In this document: one piece after another, positions 56,522 to 64,000 of the stretch
Layout of the letters: each line of letters starts with the position of its first letter
Numbering within the stretch: position 1 is the stretch's first letter
Assembly: GCF_001625445.1 (NCBI RefSeq)
Contig: NZ_LWHG01000011.1
Location: forward strand, 434,001-498,000
From: Haladaptatus sp. R4
GTDB lineage: Archaea > Halobacteriota > Halobacteria > Halobacteriales > Haladaptataceae
Length of the DNA stretch: 64,000 nucleotides
Direction of reading: 5' to 3'
Position numbers and translations under genes: made by a program
The notes under the pieces: model-generated
Databases searched by the model: none
What the model was told of the DNA's origin: nothing
What the model saw: the letters and a program-made list of their open reading frames with translations, nothing else

Positions 56522-57298
56522 GTGGACGTTCTCCTGACGAACGACGACGGCATCGATGCGCCCGGCATCGACGCCCTGTACGACGAACTTTCGACCGTCG
56601 CCGACGTGACCGTCGTCGCCCCCGCGGAGGACCAGAGCGGGGTCGGCCGGTCGAACTCCCACACCGTCGAAGTGGACGACCACGAGCGCGGTCTCGTCGT
56701 TCACGGGACTCCCTGTGATTGTGTCGCTGTCGGTGTCCGAACGCTCGATACGAATCCCGCCGTCGTCGTTGCGGGCTGTAACGACGGGCCGAACTTCGGC
56801 GCACACAAACTCGACCGCTCGGGGACCGTCGGGGCCGCGAAGGAAGCCGCCTTCCTCGGCATCCCGGGAATCGCGGTTTCGGCCTACGACCCCGTCGATG
56901 GTGCACTCCCCCGACTCGACCGTGAAAACTTCGCACAGGCGGCCCGAATCACCCGCTCGCTCGTCGAACACGCCGAGGCCATCGATTCGGGGACGTATCT
57001 GAACGTCAATGCCCCCGTCTCGGACGGTTCTCCGAACGTTCGAATCACGCACCCTGCACGCGATTTCGACGTACGAATCGAGGACCTCGACGGGGACGAC
57101 CGCGATGCTATCGCCCTCGTCGACGAATTCTACGACCCGCTTCGGCCGGACCGACCCGAACCGCTGGATGACCCGGTCGGAACCGACCGCCGGGCGCTCG
57201 CGGACGGGGAAATCAGCATCTCCCCGCTCGGCGTCGCACACGAGCTACGGGATACGGAAATCGCTTCGAAAATAGCCGGTGCCGTCGATCAGCGATAA
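56522..57298 (+). CDS. surE: 5'/3'-nucleotidase SurE
   Basis: 258 aa with GTG start. It begins VLLTNDDGIDAPGIDALYDE (metal-binding DD) and includes the SGVGRSNSHTVEV loop and VAGCNDGPNFG. It dephosphorylates nucleoside monophosphates, a housekeeping/stress role. The start follows the SAMP stop by 3 nt, suggesting co-translation. Its end overlaps the convergent GNAT gene by 10 nt. Confidence 0.93.
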   Translation: MDVLLTNDDGIDAPGIDALYDELSTVADVTVVAPAEDQSGVGRSNSHTVEVDDHERGLVVHGTPCDCVAVGVRTLDTNPAVVVAGCNDGPNFGAHKLDRSGTVGAAKEAAFLGIPGIAVSAYDPVDGALPRLDRENFAQAARITRSLVEHAEAIDSGTYLNVNAPVSDGSPNVRITHPARDFDVRIEDLDGDDRDAIALVDEFYDPLRPDRPEPLDDPVGTDRRALADGEISISPLGVAHELRDTEIASKIAGAVDQR

Positions 57299-58203
57299 TC
57301 CTTCGTCAAATCCATCCCCATCACGAAGTCCGGTTCGCCATCGACTTTCACCCGGGAGTAGGCCGTATCGCTGACGAAACGCGGCGTCTCGGGGATGAGC
57401 GTTCGGATTCTGTCCGCGCCACGCGCTGCGGCGTCGCGGGCCATCGCGGCGAACAGCGACCGGGCGGCGTCGGCATCCTCCCACGCGCTGATGGTATACT
57501 CGGCCCACAGTTCGGGTTCGCCGTCCTCGTTTTTCCGCTCTTCCTCCCGGAAGAAGCTAGCGAATCCGCGCGTTCCGTTCTCCCGCACGACGAGCAGTCC
57601 GTCGTTTTCGGCACTGCGTTCGAGGTCGTCGCGGGTTAGTTCCGAGAGCGCCCACGATTCCTCGAAGTCGAGGGCGAGGCCCTGAAGGTGTGACCGCGCG
57701 TCGCTTTTGGTCCAGTATCCCCACGCGGCGTCCGGGTCGTCGGTCACCGTCATGGCCGGGTCGGCGTTCGCGTCGGGTTCGGGGTAGGCCCACCGGAATT
57801 CGGTAATCGGCTCGTATCCGGTCGCTCGTGACTGTCCGAGTCCCGCGATGTTCCACGAGAAGACCATGTTGCGGAGCGTGGTCGCACCCTGATCGCGTGC
57901 CCAGTCGAACAGTTCGCTCGTCATGCGGTTTGCGATGCCTTGGCCACGGAAATCGGGATTGACACGCATTCCCTGTCCCCACGCTTCCCACTCGGAGAGC
58001 ATGACACACTGGACGATTCCGGCGATGGCGTCCCCGGCGTCGGCGACCACGGTGTAACGGTCGTCGCCGTCTATCCAGTCGTGGTAGACGTGTGGAATGT
58101 AGTCGCTGCTGTCCCGGTCGGACCACGTATCCTCCGTGAACGCCACGACGTCATCGTAATCGTCGTGCGTGGCCTCACGGAGTTCGATACAGCTTACTCC
58201 CAT
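57289..58203 (-). CDS. GNAT family acetyltransferase, possibly two tandem domains
   Basis: 304 aa from MGVSCIELREATHDDYDDVV. The first GNAT domain has the acetyl-CoA motif VNPDFRGQGIANRMTSELFD. The second half (from about 180: SHLQGLALDFEESWALSELT) resembles another acetyltransferase fold with a weaker motif (AARSLFAAMARDAAARGADR). The start overlaps the gatD stop by 10 nt, so it is co-transcribed with gatD. Substrate unknown. Confidence 0.82.
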   Translation of the reverse strand: MGVSCIELREATHDDYDDVVAFTEDTWSDRDSSDYIPHVYHDWIDGDDRYTVVADAGDAIAGIVQCVMLSEWEAWGQGMRVNPDFRGQGIANRMTSELFDWARDQGATTLRNMVFSWNIAGLGQSRATGYEPITEFRWAYPEPDANADPAMTVTDDPDAAWGYWTKSDARSHLQGLALDFEESWALSELTRDDLERSAENDGLLVVRENGTRGFASFFREEERKNEDGEPELWAEYTISAWEDADAARSLFAAMARDAAARGADRIRTLIPETPRFVSDTAYSRVKVDGEPDFVMGMDLTKDYR

Positions 58204-59441
58204 GGCACCGACCGCTCGGTGATCTCGCCCGCGATTGGTGTCCGCATGGTCTTCTCGGGCGTATCGCTGTTCGCGAGCGCCCACATCAGTTTCACCTTCG
58301 CCGTTCCGGGGAGCATGTCCTCGCCTTCCACGATACCCGCATCGAGCAAGTCGCGGCCCGTGTCGTACACGCGGTCACAGACGCGCCCGCCGATGCATTG
58401 GCTGGTCATGACGACGGTCGTTCCGTCGTCCACGAGTTCGCCGATTCGGTCGACCCACTCGGAGTGGACGTGGCCCAATCCGGTCCCTTCGAGGACGAGT
58501 CCGGCCTTGCCTTCGGCGTAATCGAGCGAATCGACGGTCATGCCCGGCGTGAACTTGATGAGTTCGACTTCGCTTTCGATGTCGTCGTCGAGCGCCAGTT
58601 GCTGTGCGCCGCGTTCGTTGTAGTCCCGTCGGAAGCGGACCGTGACGTCATCGGTGCTGTAGTCCACTTCGCCGAGTGGTTTCGCGCCGATGGTTTCGAA
58701 GGCGTCCCGGCGAGAGGTGTGATTCTTCCGGACGCGCGTGCCGCGGTGAAGCGCACACACGTCGTCGCTTTCGCTCCCGTGCATGCAGACGAGTACTTCC
58801 GCGCAGTCGGATTTCGCGGCTTCGACCGAACAGACCGCGTTCATCACGTTGTCCGAGGACGGCCGGTCGGCCGAGCGCTGACTGCCGGTGAACACGATGG
58901 GAACCGGCGTGTCGAGCATGAACGAGAGGGCGGATGCGCTGAACTGCATCGTGTCCGTCCCGTGCATGACGACGACGCCGTCCGCCCCACTCTCGATCTC
59001 CTCGTACACCGCGTGGGCCAACTCCTGCCACACGTCCGGCGTCATGTTTTCGGAGAGGATGTTGGCCACGACGCGGCCGCGGTAGTTCGCCCGCCCGGCG
59101 AGGTCGGGGACTGCACGAAGCACGTCCTTGGCGTCGAACTGGGCCGTCACCGCGCCGGTTCGGTAGTCGACCGTCGAGGCGATGGTTCCGCCGGTACTGA
59201 TGAGCGAAATCGTCGGCAGGTCGGGGTCGAACTCCACGACCGACGAGTCGCCAGATTCCGTGTCTTCGATGTCGTACACTTCCGATTCGAGCACATCGAC
59301 GGTCGCGTCGTCGCGGTCGATACCGACGTTGTAGCCACCATCGAGTTTGACGACGAGGTTCGCCGCCGTCGTGGAAGGAAGCAAAACTCCCTCGTAGGTT
59401 TCGTCCGCTCGCTCGACGCGAACGCGGTCTCCCGGATTCAT
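58194..59441 (-). CDS. gatD: Glutamyl-tRNA(Gln) amidotransferase subunit D
   Basis: 415 aa. The N-terminal AnsA-like barrel (MNPGDRVRVERADETYEGVL) is followed by an asparaginase fold. The active-site motifs are ISTGGTIAST (Thr), VMHGTDTMQFSASAL (Thr-Asp) and a Lys in GTRVRKNHTSRRDAF. It supplies ammonia for converting Glu-tRNA(Gln) to Gln-tRNA(Gln) with GatE; gatE is not in the window. Found only in archaea. The start at 59441 fits the family; a longer frame exists upstream. Confidence 0.95.
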   Translation of the reverse strand: MNPGDRVRVERADETYEGVLLPSTTAANLVVKLDGGYNVGIDRDDATVDVLESEVYDIEDTESGDSSVVEFDPDLPTISLISTGGTIASTVDYRTGAVTAQFDAKDVLRAVPDLAGRANYRGRVVANILSENMTPDVWQELAHAVYEEIESGADGVVVMHGTDTMQFSASALSFMLDTPVPIVFTGSQRSADRPSSDNVMNAVCSVEAAKSDCAEVLVCMHGSESDDVCALHRGTRVRKNHTSRRDAFETIGAKPLGEVDYSTDDVTVRFRRDYNERGAQQLALDDDIESEVELIKFTPGMTVDSLDYAEGKAGLVLEGTGLGHVHSEWVDRIGELVDDGTTVVMTSQCIGGRVCDRVYDTGRDLLDAGIVEGEDMLPGTAKVKLMWALANSDTPEKTMRTPIAGEITERSVPWE

Positions 59442-59522
59442 ATCTCGGGGTAGCGCGGCGTTCGACTTCAATCCACTCGTTTCGGGGAAAGGCACATTAC
59501 CTAACGGCGTCAATTCGGAAAC

Positions 59523-59996
59523 ATGACTCAGCGCACTCGGACGCGCGAAACCGATACCGATGTCTCAGACCTCCTCAACGACATCGACGGCAGGGAGGGG
59601 GCCGAGGAGACGAGCAGCGAAAGCTACACGAGTCGCGCGAAAAAGCGCGCTGGGAACCTGTTCTCGGTTCGCTACTTCGGCGTTGCGACGCTCCTCCTCG
59701 GCGTGGCGATGTTCTTCGGCGGCGTCATTCCGATCCTCGGTAGCGTGGCTGGCCTCGTGGCCATGTTCGCCGTCTCGTTCGTCCTCGGGGCGGTGACGAG
59801 CGACTCGAAAATCGCGGAGACGGCGGTCGCCGGTGGGGTCGCTGGCGGGGTCGTCTTCGCGCTCAAGAACATCGTCGCGCTCTCGGTCGCCGGGTTCCCC
59901 ATCTTCGCCATCGGTCTCGTCGCCGGTCTCGTCGCTGGCGGTCTCGGTGCGTACTTCGGTGGCGACCTGCGCGACGGTCTGACCAAGGACCTGTAG
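59523..59996 (+). CDS. Membrane protein of unknown function
   Basis: 157 aa. An acidic, hydrophilic N-terminus (about 50 residues, MTQRTRTRETDTDVSDLL) is followed by four hydrophobic segments rich in Gly/Val/Ala (VATLLLGVAMFFGGVIPILG, AETAVAGGVAGGVVFAL, FPIFAIGLVAGLVAGGLGAY). DUF456-like in layout. Divergent from gatD. No function known. Confidence 0.7.
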   Translation: MTQRTRTRETDTDVSDLLNDIDGREGAEETSSESYTSRAKKRAGNLFSVRYFGVATLLLGVAMFFGGVIPILGSVAGLVAMFAVSFVLGAVTSDSKIAETAVAGGVAGGVVFALKNIVALSVAGFPIFAIGLVAGLVAGGLGAYFGGDLRDGLTKDL

Positions 59997-60115
59997 TCGG
60001 TCGATTCCGTTACTCGTTTTCGTCGCGTCACGTCCCCCGGTTCGTAGTTCAATACGACGGCGTGTACACTCGTCAGGTGTGGTTGCTTAGATGTCCGTGC
60101 GTAGAATCCGATCCG

Positions 60116-60838
60116 TTATCCGGACAACGTCCAGCTTTCGCCGTCCGACTCCACGACTCCGCGCTCCGCCATGCTCCCGAGGTGGTTTTCCACGATGTGT
60201 TCCGGCGCGTTCGCCTCCCGACTGATCTCACGGGTGGTCTCCGCACCGGCGGCGAGCGCGGCCAAAATCTCCGCGCGGATCCGATTTTCGCCGTTGCCGT
60301 CCACCGCGTCGCTCAGCGAGTCGAGGACGCTCGTCATCCGCCCGTGCACCCACCGTTGTGCGAGCGATAACTCGCTCTTTAACTCCTCCAAACTGTTGAG
60401 CTCGGACGCGAGGTCGGCGATTTTGCTCGCCTCGGTGTCGCTCATCTGCTCGACGTCTTCGTCGTCTTCGTCGTCCTCGACCTGCTCGTTGAGGTATTTG
60501 ACGTTCAAGGAGAGATACTGGCACGAACTCACGTCGAGGTTGGCGCTCGCGGGATACGCGCTCTTCATTCCGAACTCGTAGGGAGAGACGTCCACTTCGA
60601 GTCGGAGGTTCCGTGAGATGTTGAAATATTTGCGACGCTGGTCGTCAGTCCGACTTTCGACTAGTCCTGCCTCCTCCAGTTTCCGAAGGTGGTCGATGAC
60701 CGCCTTCGGACTGACGCCGAGATAATCGCTAATCTCGGTCACGTAGCAGGGCTTGTGTGAGAGGAGCCGCAGGATACGCCGTCGGTTTTCATTTCCGAGT
60801 ATATCGAGCAACGCGGCGGAATCCATTCGCGTCTTCAT
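60116..60838 (-). CDS. ArsR/PadR-like transcriptional regulator with two winged helices
   Basis: 240 aa. The N-terminal HTH (about 5-65: ILGNENRRRILRLLSHKPCY, DYLGVSPKAVIDHLRKLEEA) is followed by a wing with DDQRRKYF, a middle beta domain, an acidic coil (NEQVEDDEDDEDVEQMSDTE) and a second HTH (ALAAGAETTREISREANAPE). Probably binds DNA as a dimer. It lies 123 nt downstream of the secreted-protein gene on the same strand; the target is unknown. Confidence 0.82.
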   Translation of the reverse strand: MKTRMDSAALLDILGNENRRRILRLLSHKPCYVTEISDYLGVSPKAVIDHLRKLEEAGLVESRTDDQRRKYFNISRNLRLEVDVSPYEFGMKSAYPASANLDVSSCQYLSLNVKYLNEQVEDDEDDEDVEQMSDTEASKIADLASELNSLEELKSELSLAQRWVHGRMTSVLDSLSDAVDGNGENRIRAEILAALAAGAETTREISREANAPEHIVENHLGSMAERGVVESDGESWTLSG

Positions 60839-60961
60839 CTTGGCAACCCGAACGGAAAAGGGTGTCTCTCGGTGGTAAACGCCGATTTCAGGTGAAATAT
60901 AGGGTATCGCGCCCGATTTCCTCGATCCGGCGGTCGTTTTAGTTTCCGTTTCAGTTCCCCT

Positions 60962-61755
60962 TCAGTGCCCCTGCCCGCCCTCGTTTCCGTTCCCGTTACT
61001 TCTTCCGTTTCCTTTGCCAACGCCGACGGACCCATTTCCGGTGCCGACCGTTCCGTTAGTGTTGACCGTGTGGTTCCCGCTGAGACTTCCATTTCCTGCG
61101 CCGATCTCCGTTCCCGTACCGGGACCCTGCGTGGTGTTGTTCGAATCCCCTCCGGGGATCGAATCCTCTCATCGAAAGTGACGCCGTGCATCGATTTGGC
61201 GATCTCCCTCGCTTCGGGACCTCCAACGGTCTTCGACTGCTTGTTTAGCTTGTTCAACTCGTTCACCTGTGCTCCGACGGTGACGGCCCGCGGGTGTGTC
61301 GCCGCGATGGAGTGTTGGAGCGAACTGATTTCGCCGACTAGCTTGCTCATCTCGGATTGATATCTGAGTTGGCTGATACGGTCGTTTTTGTACTTCGTGA
61401 CGAGCGTTTGCTTCCTATCCCGAAGGTCCGATAGCTGTTTTTGCATGTCGTCGACGCGGTGTCGAACGAGCGCCTGCTGGGCGGATTTGTTCTTCGTCTG
61501 GTTGAATCTGGCCACCCAGAGACCGGTATCGACCGAGCCTTCGGCCTGGGACGTACTGACCTGCATGAACGACGAAATTTCGGCACCGAGCGTGCTGTTG
61601 TTCATTCGGACCGTACTGTTGTTCGCTTGTTGCTGCCGTTGGATGGAGGTGACATCTGCCGGAGTGTTCGGCGTCGGGGCCGCCGCCGCTGGGATGGTTA
61701 CGGCACATCCACAAACGACGAGGACGGCTAACAGGATGGCACGAAGGGCGTTCAT
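60962..61755 (-). CDS. Secreted coiled-coil protein with Gly/Asn-rich tail, frame broken
   Basis: A signal peptide (MNALRAILLAVLVVCGCAVT ending AAAAP) precedes a helical, Lys/Gln-rich region with coiled-coil character (RVDDMQKQLSDLRDRKQTLV). After DERIRSPEG the open frame becomes Arg-rich nonsense and runs on to 60835. One extra G at the C-run 61147-61150 (plus strand) restores a tail GDSNNTTQGPGTGTEIG ... KGNGRSNGNGNEGGQGH with a stop at 60962-60964, giving 264 aa. That ending is the Gly/Asn-rich type seen in haloarchaeal secreted proteins. Function unknown; perhaps cell-envelope related. Confidence 0.75.
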
Positions 61756-61867
61756 CTACCGCTCTAGTACTCAGCCATCACTTAAAAAGGGGGTAATTCG
61801 TTCGTTCTGTTCACATCTCGTAACGAGGAATCGAGAGGAGGGAAGAACGTTTAAAAAGACATCTCCA

Positions 61868-62497
61868 TCACTCTAACCGGTCCATGGCGTGTGAAGCGGC
61901 GAAGACGGACAGGAACGTGATTCCGACGGAGAGAATCGGTAGTACGATTCCGACTTTGTAGCGAAGCGGAGGGTGGTAACCGAACACGTAATCGAAAACG
62001 TTGTTCGCCATCATCAACACGAATGCCGCCACCAGCGCACCTCTCGTCGTCTTTCCGTAGTTTGGAATGAGATACGCCTCCGGGATGAACGCGAGGTGAG
62101 CGATGATGATGCCCCAGTAGTCGAGGATACCCGAGTCGGTCCACGGCGGGGCGTAGTAGTGCGAGAAGCCGAGGTTGAGCGCGGTGAAGGTCCAGAGGCC
62201 GAATTGGACGAGCCAGACGAACGCGATGGTGTTGAGATACGCGAGCGGCAGGTTCTGCGGCGAGTCCGAAAGACGCCTGCCGAGGTTCGGGAGGAGGGTG
62301 AAAAGCGACGCGGCGAACAGTGCAACTGCGGTCGGCGAATCGGCATACAACGGCCAGAGAAAGAGCGGAACGCCCGGCATCGTCTCCACGTAGAAGTTGA
62401 CGCCGACGAGGACGAGCGCGAGGTTGAGAATGATAAGCACCACCAAACTCGGAGCGTTTTCGAGATAGTAGCGGGCATAGCGTTCGGGAACTGCCAT
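61868..62497 (-). CDS. DUF1405 family membrane protein, copy 2
   Basis: 209 aa with six hydrophobic helices. Key blocks are NLALVLVGVNFYVETMPGVP, IIIAHLAFIPEAYLIPNYGK and NNVFDYVFGYHPPL. The same pattern (EAFLIYRYSSF, FNDVVDYFV) is in the copy at 43678, so the two are paralogues despite low overall identity. Function unknown. It is divergent from the DUF5802 gene. Confidence 0.78.
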   Translation of the reverse strand: MAVPERYARYYLENAPSLVVLIILNLALVLVGVNFYVETMPGVPLFLWPLYADSPTAVALFAASLFTLLPNLGRRLSDSPQNLPLAYLNTIAFVWLVQFGLWTFTALNLGFSHYYAPPWTDSGILDYWGIIIAHLAFIPEAYLIPNYGKTTRGALVAAFVLMMANNVFDYVFGYHPPLRYKVGIVLPILSVGITFLSVFAASHAMDRLE

Positions 62498-62610
62498 ATT
62501 CTACCCGCGTAGCGAGTTATTAAAAGAACTGCTATCACCGTTGCGTCCCCGAAACCTTCGGAACGAAAACCCGAGTGATTGCCGTTCGACATAACGCTTC
62601 CGCATAAGCC

Positions 62611-62618
62611 CTATATAA
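62611..62618 (+). promoter_or_regulatory. TATA box of the DUF5802 gene
   Basis: CTATATAA lies 30-37 nt before ATG 62648, one of the clearest TATA elements in the window. Confidence 0.6.
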
Positions 62619-62647
62619 CTATTGGCCCTTGTGTGTTATTGTCACTC

Positions 62648-63016
62648 ATGTTCGAATCGTTTTCCAGCGGATACTACCTCGGTCGGCTCTACGTCGAGCC
62701 ATACGAGGGTGATCACGCCGTCATGTGTCGTGACGATCACGAATCCGTCAACAAAGCCCTGTACTCCTCCGGCGAAGGCGTCGAGCGGTTGGACTGGCCG
62801 CTCGTGATGAAAATCGATCAGCAACACTTCTCCGTTCATGCGGAGGACGATATCCCGGACAATACACTCGTGATTCCCGACGAGTTGCTCGACAACACTC
62901 GTATTCGTAACCCTCCCGAACTGAAGGAAGTCCTGCTGGCGAAAGCGGATCGTGTCGAACAGCTTATCGGATTCCAGCGTCGCCATCCCGGTTTCGGAAG
63001 CGGCGGCGCGGTCTGA
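62648..63016 (+). CDS. DUF5802 family haloarchaeal protein
   Basis: 122 aa. It begins MFESFSSGYYLGRLYVEPYE, then VMCRDDHESVNKALYSSGEG and a compact C-terminal half (VIPDELLDNTRIRNPPELKE). No enzymatic motif. A small soluble protein that I believe is conserved across haloarchaea (family name from memory); role unknown. The start is set by the TATA 30-37 nt upstream. It is convergent with tmk with a 6-nt gap. Confidence 0.78.
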   Translation: MFESFSSGYYLGRLYVEPYEGDHAVMCRDDHESVNKALYSSGEGVERLDWPLVMKIDQQHFSVHAEDDIPDNTLVIPDELLDNTRIRNPPELKEVLLAKADRVEQLIGFQRRHPGFGSGGAV

Positions 63017-63022
63017 CGGGTC

Positions 63023-63625
63023 CTACTCGTCGGCTCTGTCGAGCACGCGTTCGATCGTCGAGACGACGTTGTCGATAACCGTCTCGGGCGAATTGGTCGC
63101 ATCGACGCGAACGAACCGCCCCGGTTCGGCTTCCATCAGTCGCTCGTAGTTCGACTGTACCTGCGCGAGGAATCCGGCCTGTTCGAACTTGTTCGTCGCG
63201 CCGCTTCGCGCCGCGCCCGTCTCCGGATCCACGTCGAGATAGATGGTACAGTCCGGTGGCCGCGTCCACGGTCGGTGCACGCCGATGATGTACTCCATCG
63301 GGCGAGTGACGGCCCCGTCCAGTGCGACCGCCTGATAGGCGTACCGCGAATCGGAGTAGCGGTCGGAGATGACGAGTTTTCCCTCCTCCAGCGCGGGTCG
63401 AACGGTGTTCGCGAGGTGGGCCGCGTGGTCCGCCGTGTAGAGAAACAGTTCGGCGATCGAGTCGGCGTCGTCGTCCCCTATCGAGCGGTTGACCGCATCG
63501 CCGTACCACGTGTTCGTCGGCTCACGGGTGAACACCGCTTCGGGAAACTCCTCGTGAAGCACCTCCCAGACGGTCGTCTTTCCGCTCCCGTCCAGTCCCT
63601 CCAGCGTTAGCAACATATCCCCCAC
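63023..63625 (-). CDS. tmk: Thymidylate kinase
   Basis: 200 aa. The P-loop is [27 protein letters not shown] and the DRY motif [19 protein letters not shown] follow. The catalytic-lid region is [17 protein letters not shown]. It phosphorylates dTMP to dTDP. A second Met 9 nt downstream (MLLTLEG) is also a possible start. Confidence 0.94.
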   Translation of the reverse strand: MGDMLLTLEGLDGSGKTTVWEVLHEEFPEAVFTREPTNTWYGDAVNRSIGDDDADSIAELFLYTADHAAHLANTVRPALEEGKLVISDRYSDSRYAYQAVALDGAVTRPMEYIIGVHRPWTRPPDCTIYLDVDPETGAARSGATNKFEQAGFLAQVQSNYERLMEAEPGRFVRVDATNSPETVIDNVVSTIERVLDRADE

Positions 63626-63767
63626 TTCGGGTCGCCGGGTAAAACGTTCGTGGATTTCGGAAGCGGGACGGTGCGGTTCGAGTCTACTGGCGTGACTATT
63701 TCGATTGCAGTCTCACGTCGTCGCTGGAGGAACAATCACTAACTCCGTGGCCCGCGCACGGGAACGT

Positions 63768-64000
63768 ATGATGCGAACGGCAATTCAGTTGTACACGCTC
63801 CGTGAGATCGACGAACCCCTCCCGGAAATACTCGCGAGAGTCGGCGAGGTGGGATTCGACGGCGTTGAATTCGCGGGACTCGGCGACGCAGACCCGGCGG
63901 ACGTGGCCGACGCGCTGGACGATACCGGGTTGGATGTTGCCGCCGCCCACGTCCCCATCGACGAGTTGGAGGACGACCCGGGACGGGCGGCGCGCATCTA
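63768..64000 (+). CDS. Sugar phosphate isomerase/epimerase (xylose isomerase-like TIM barrel), 3'-partial
   Basis: Begins with two Met codons, MMRTAIQLYTLREIDEPLPE, and continues ILARVGEVGFDGVEFAGLGD and AAAHVPIDELEDDPGRAARI to the window edge. The QLYTLRE and GFDGVEFAG pattern is that of AP-endonuclease-2/xylose-isomerase-like barrels. Only 77 residues are in view; the rest lies beyond the window, so substrate and full length are unknown. Confidence 0.8.
   Translation, partial: MMRTAIQLYTLREIDEPLPEILARVGEVGFDGVEFAGLGDADPADVADALDDTGLDVAAAHVPIDELEDDPGRAARI

Overview
The window is a 64 kb piece of a haloarchaeal (class Halobacteria) chromosome. The signs are acidic Asp/Glu-rich proteins with few Lys, GC-rich third codon positions, archaeal TATA boxes about 23-37 nt upstream of start codons (leaderless mRNAs), the LysW-type arginine pathway, archaeal GatD, a ubiquitin-like SAMP, HMG-CoA reductase and type I IDI for isoprenoid lipids, and many small families known mainly from haloarchaea. 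A genus cannot be fixed from the sequence alone. No rRNA, tRNA, CRISPR array, replication origin or intact transposase was seen.

Layout. 1-6.9 kb: partial serA, an MFS exporter (frame broken), an orphan membrane histidine kinase, threonine synthase and a CapA-like metallophosphatase. 6.9-15.9 kb: a complete arginine cluster on the minus strand (argG-argH-argW-argX-argC-argB-argD-argE-argF) with start/stop overlaps and two matching promoters, one before argG and one before argW. 16-25 kb: lipoprotein, 2H phosphoesterase, XPD/DinG helicase, CDF metal transporter, small phosphodiesterase, membrane HTH regulator, threonine aldolase, M29 aminopeptidase. 25-40.6 kb: ligA, an ABC-2 exporter, uvrC, two tandem SPFH/band-7 proteins, a TauE/SafE permease, uvrB and hmgA. 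41.5-42.3 kb: a gene-free, hairpin-rich element built as one large imperfect inverted repeat. 42.7-48.3 kb: a CARF-like regulator, DUF1405 proteins, pdxS, idi and zinc-ribbon micro-proteins. 48.3-55.9 kb: a nucleoside phosphorylase (frame broken) and an ion-transport block of two tandem ClC-CBS channels, an HPP-UspA fusion and a K+ channel with an RCK domain. 56-64 kb: SAMP-surE, gatD-GNAT, membrane and secreted proteins, thymidylate kinase and the start of a sugar-phosphate isomerase-like gene.

How they fit together. Most of the window is core metabolism (Ser, Thr, Arg, PLP, isoprenoids, dTMP) and DNA repair, the latter largely bacterial-type (NAD-dependent ligase, UvrB, UvrC). The accessory signals are the palindromic element, short tandem repeats in two divergent promoter regions, a decayed gene fragment beside ligA, and the tandem duplications (SPFH, ClC). 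Four otherwise intact genes (serA, MFS, nucleoside phosphorylase, secreted Gly/Asn-rich protein) each need one extra base to restore the frame. In every case this fits loss of one G from a G run in the coding strand, which suggests sequencing undercalls rather than four pseudogenes.
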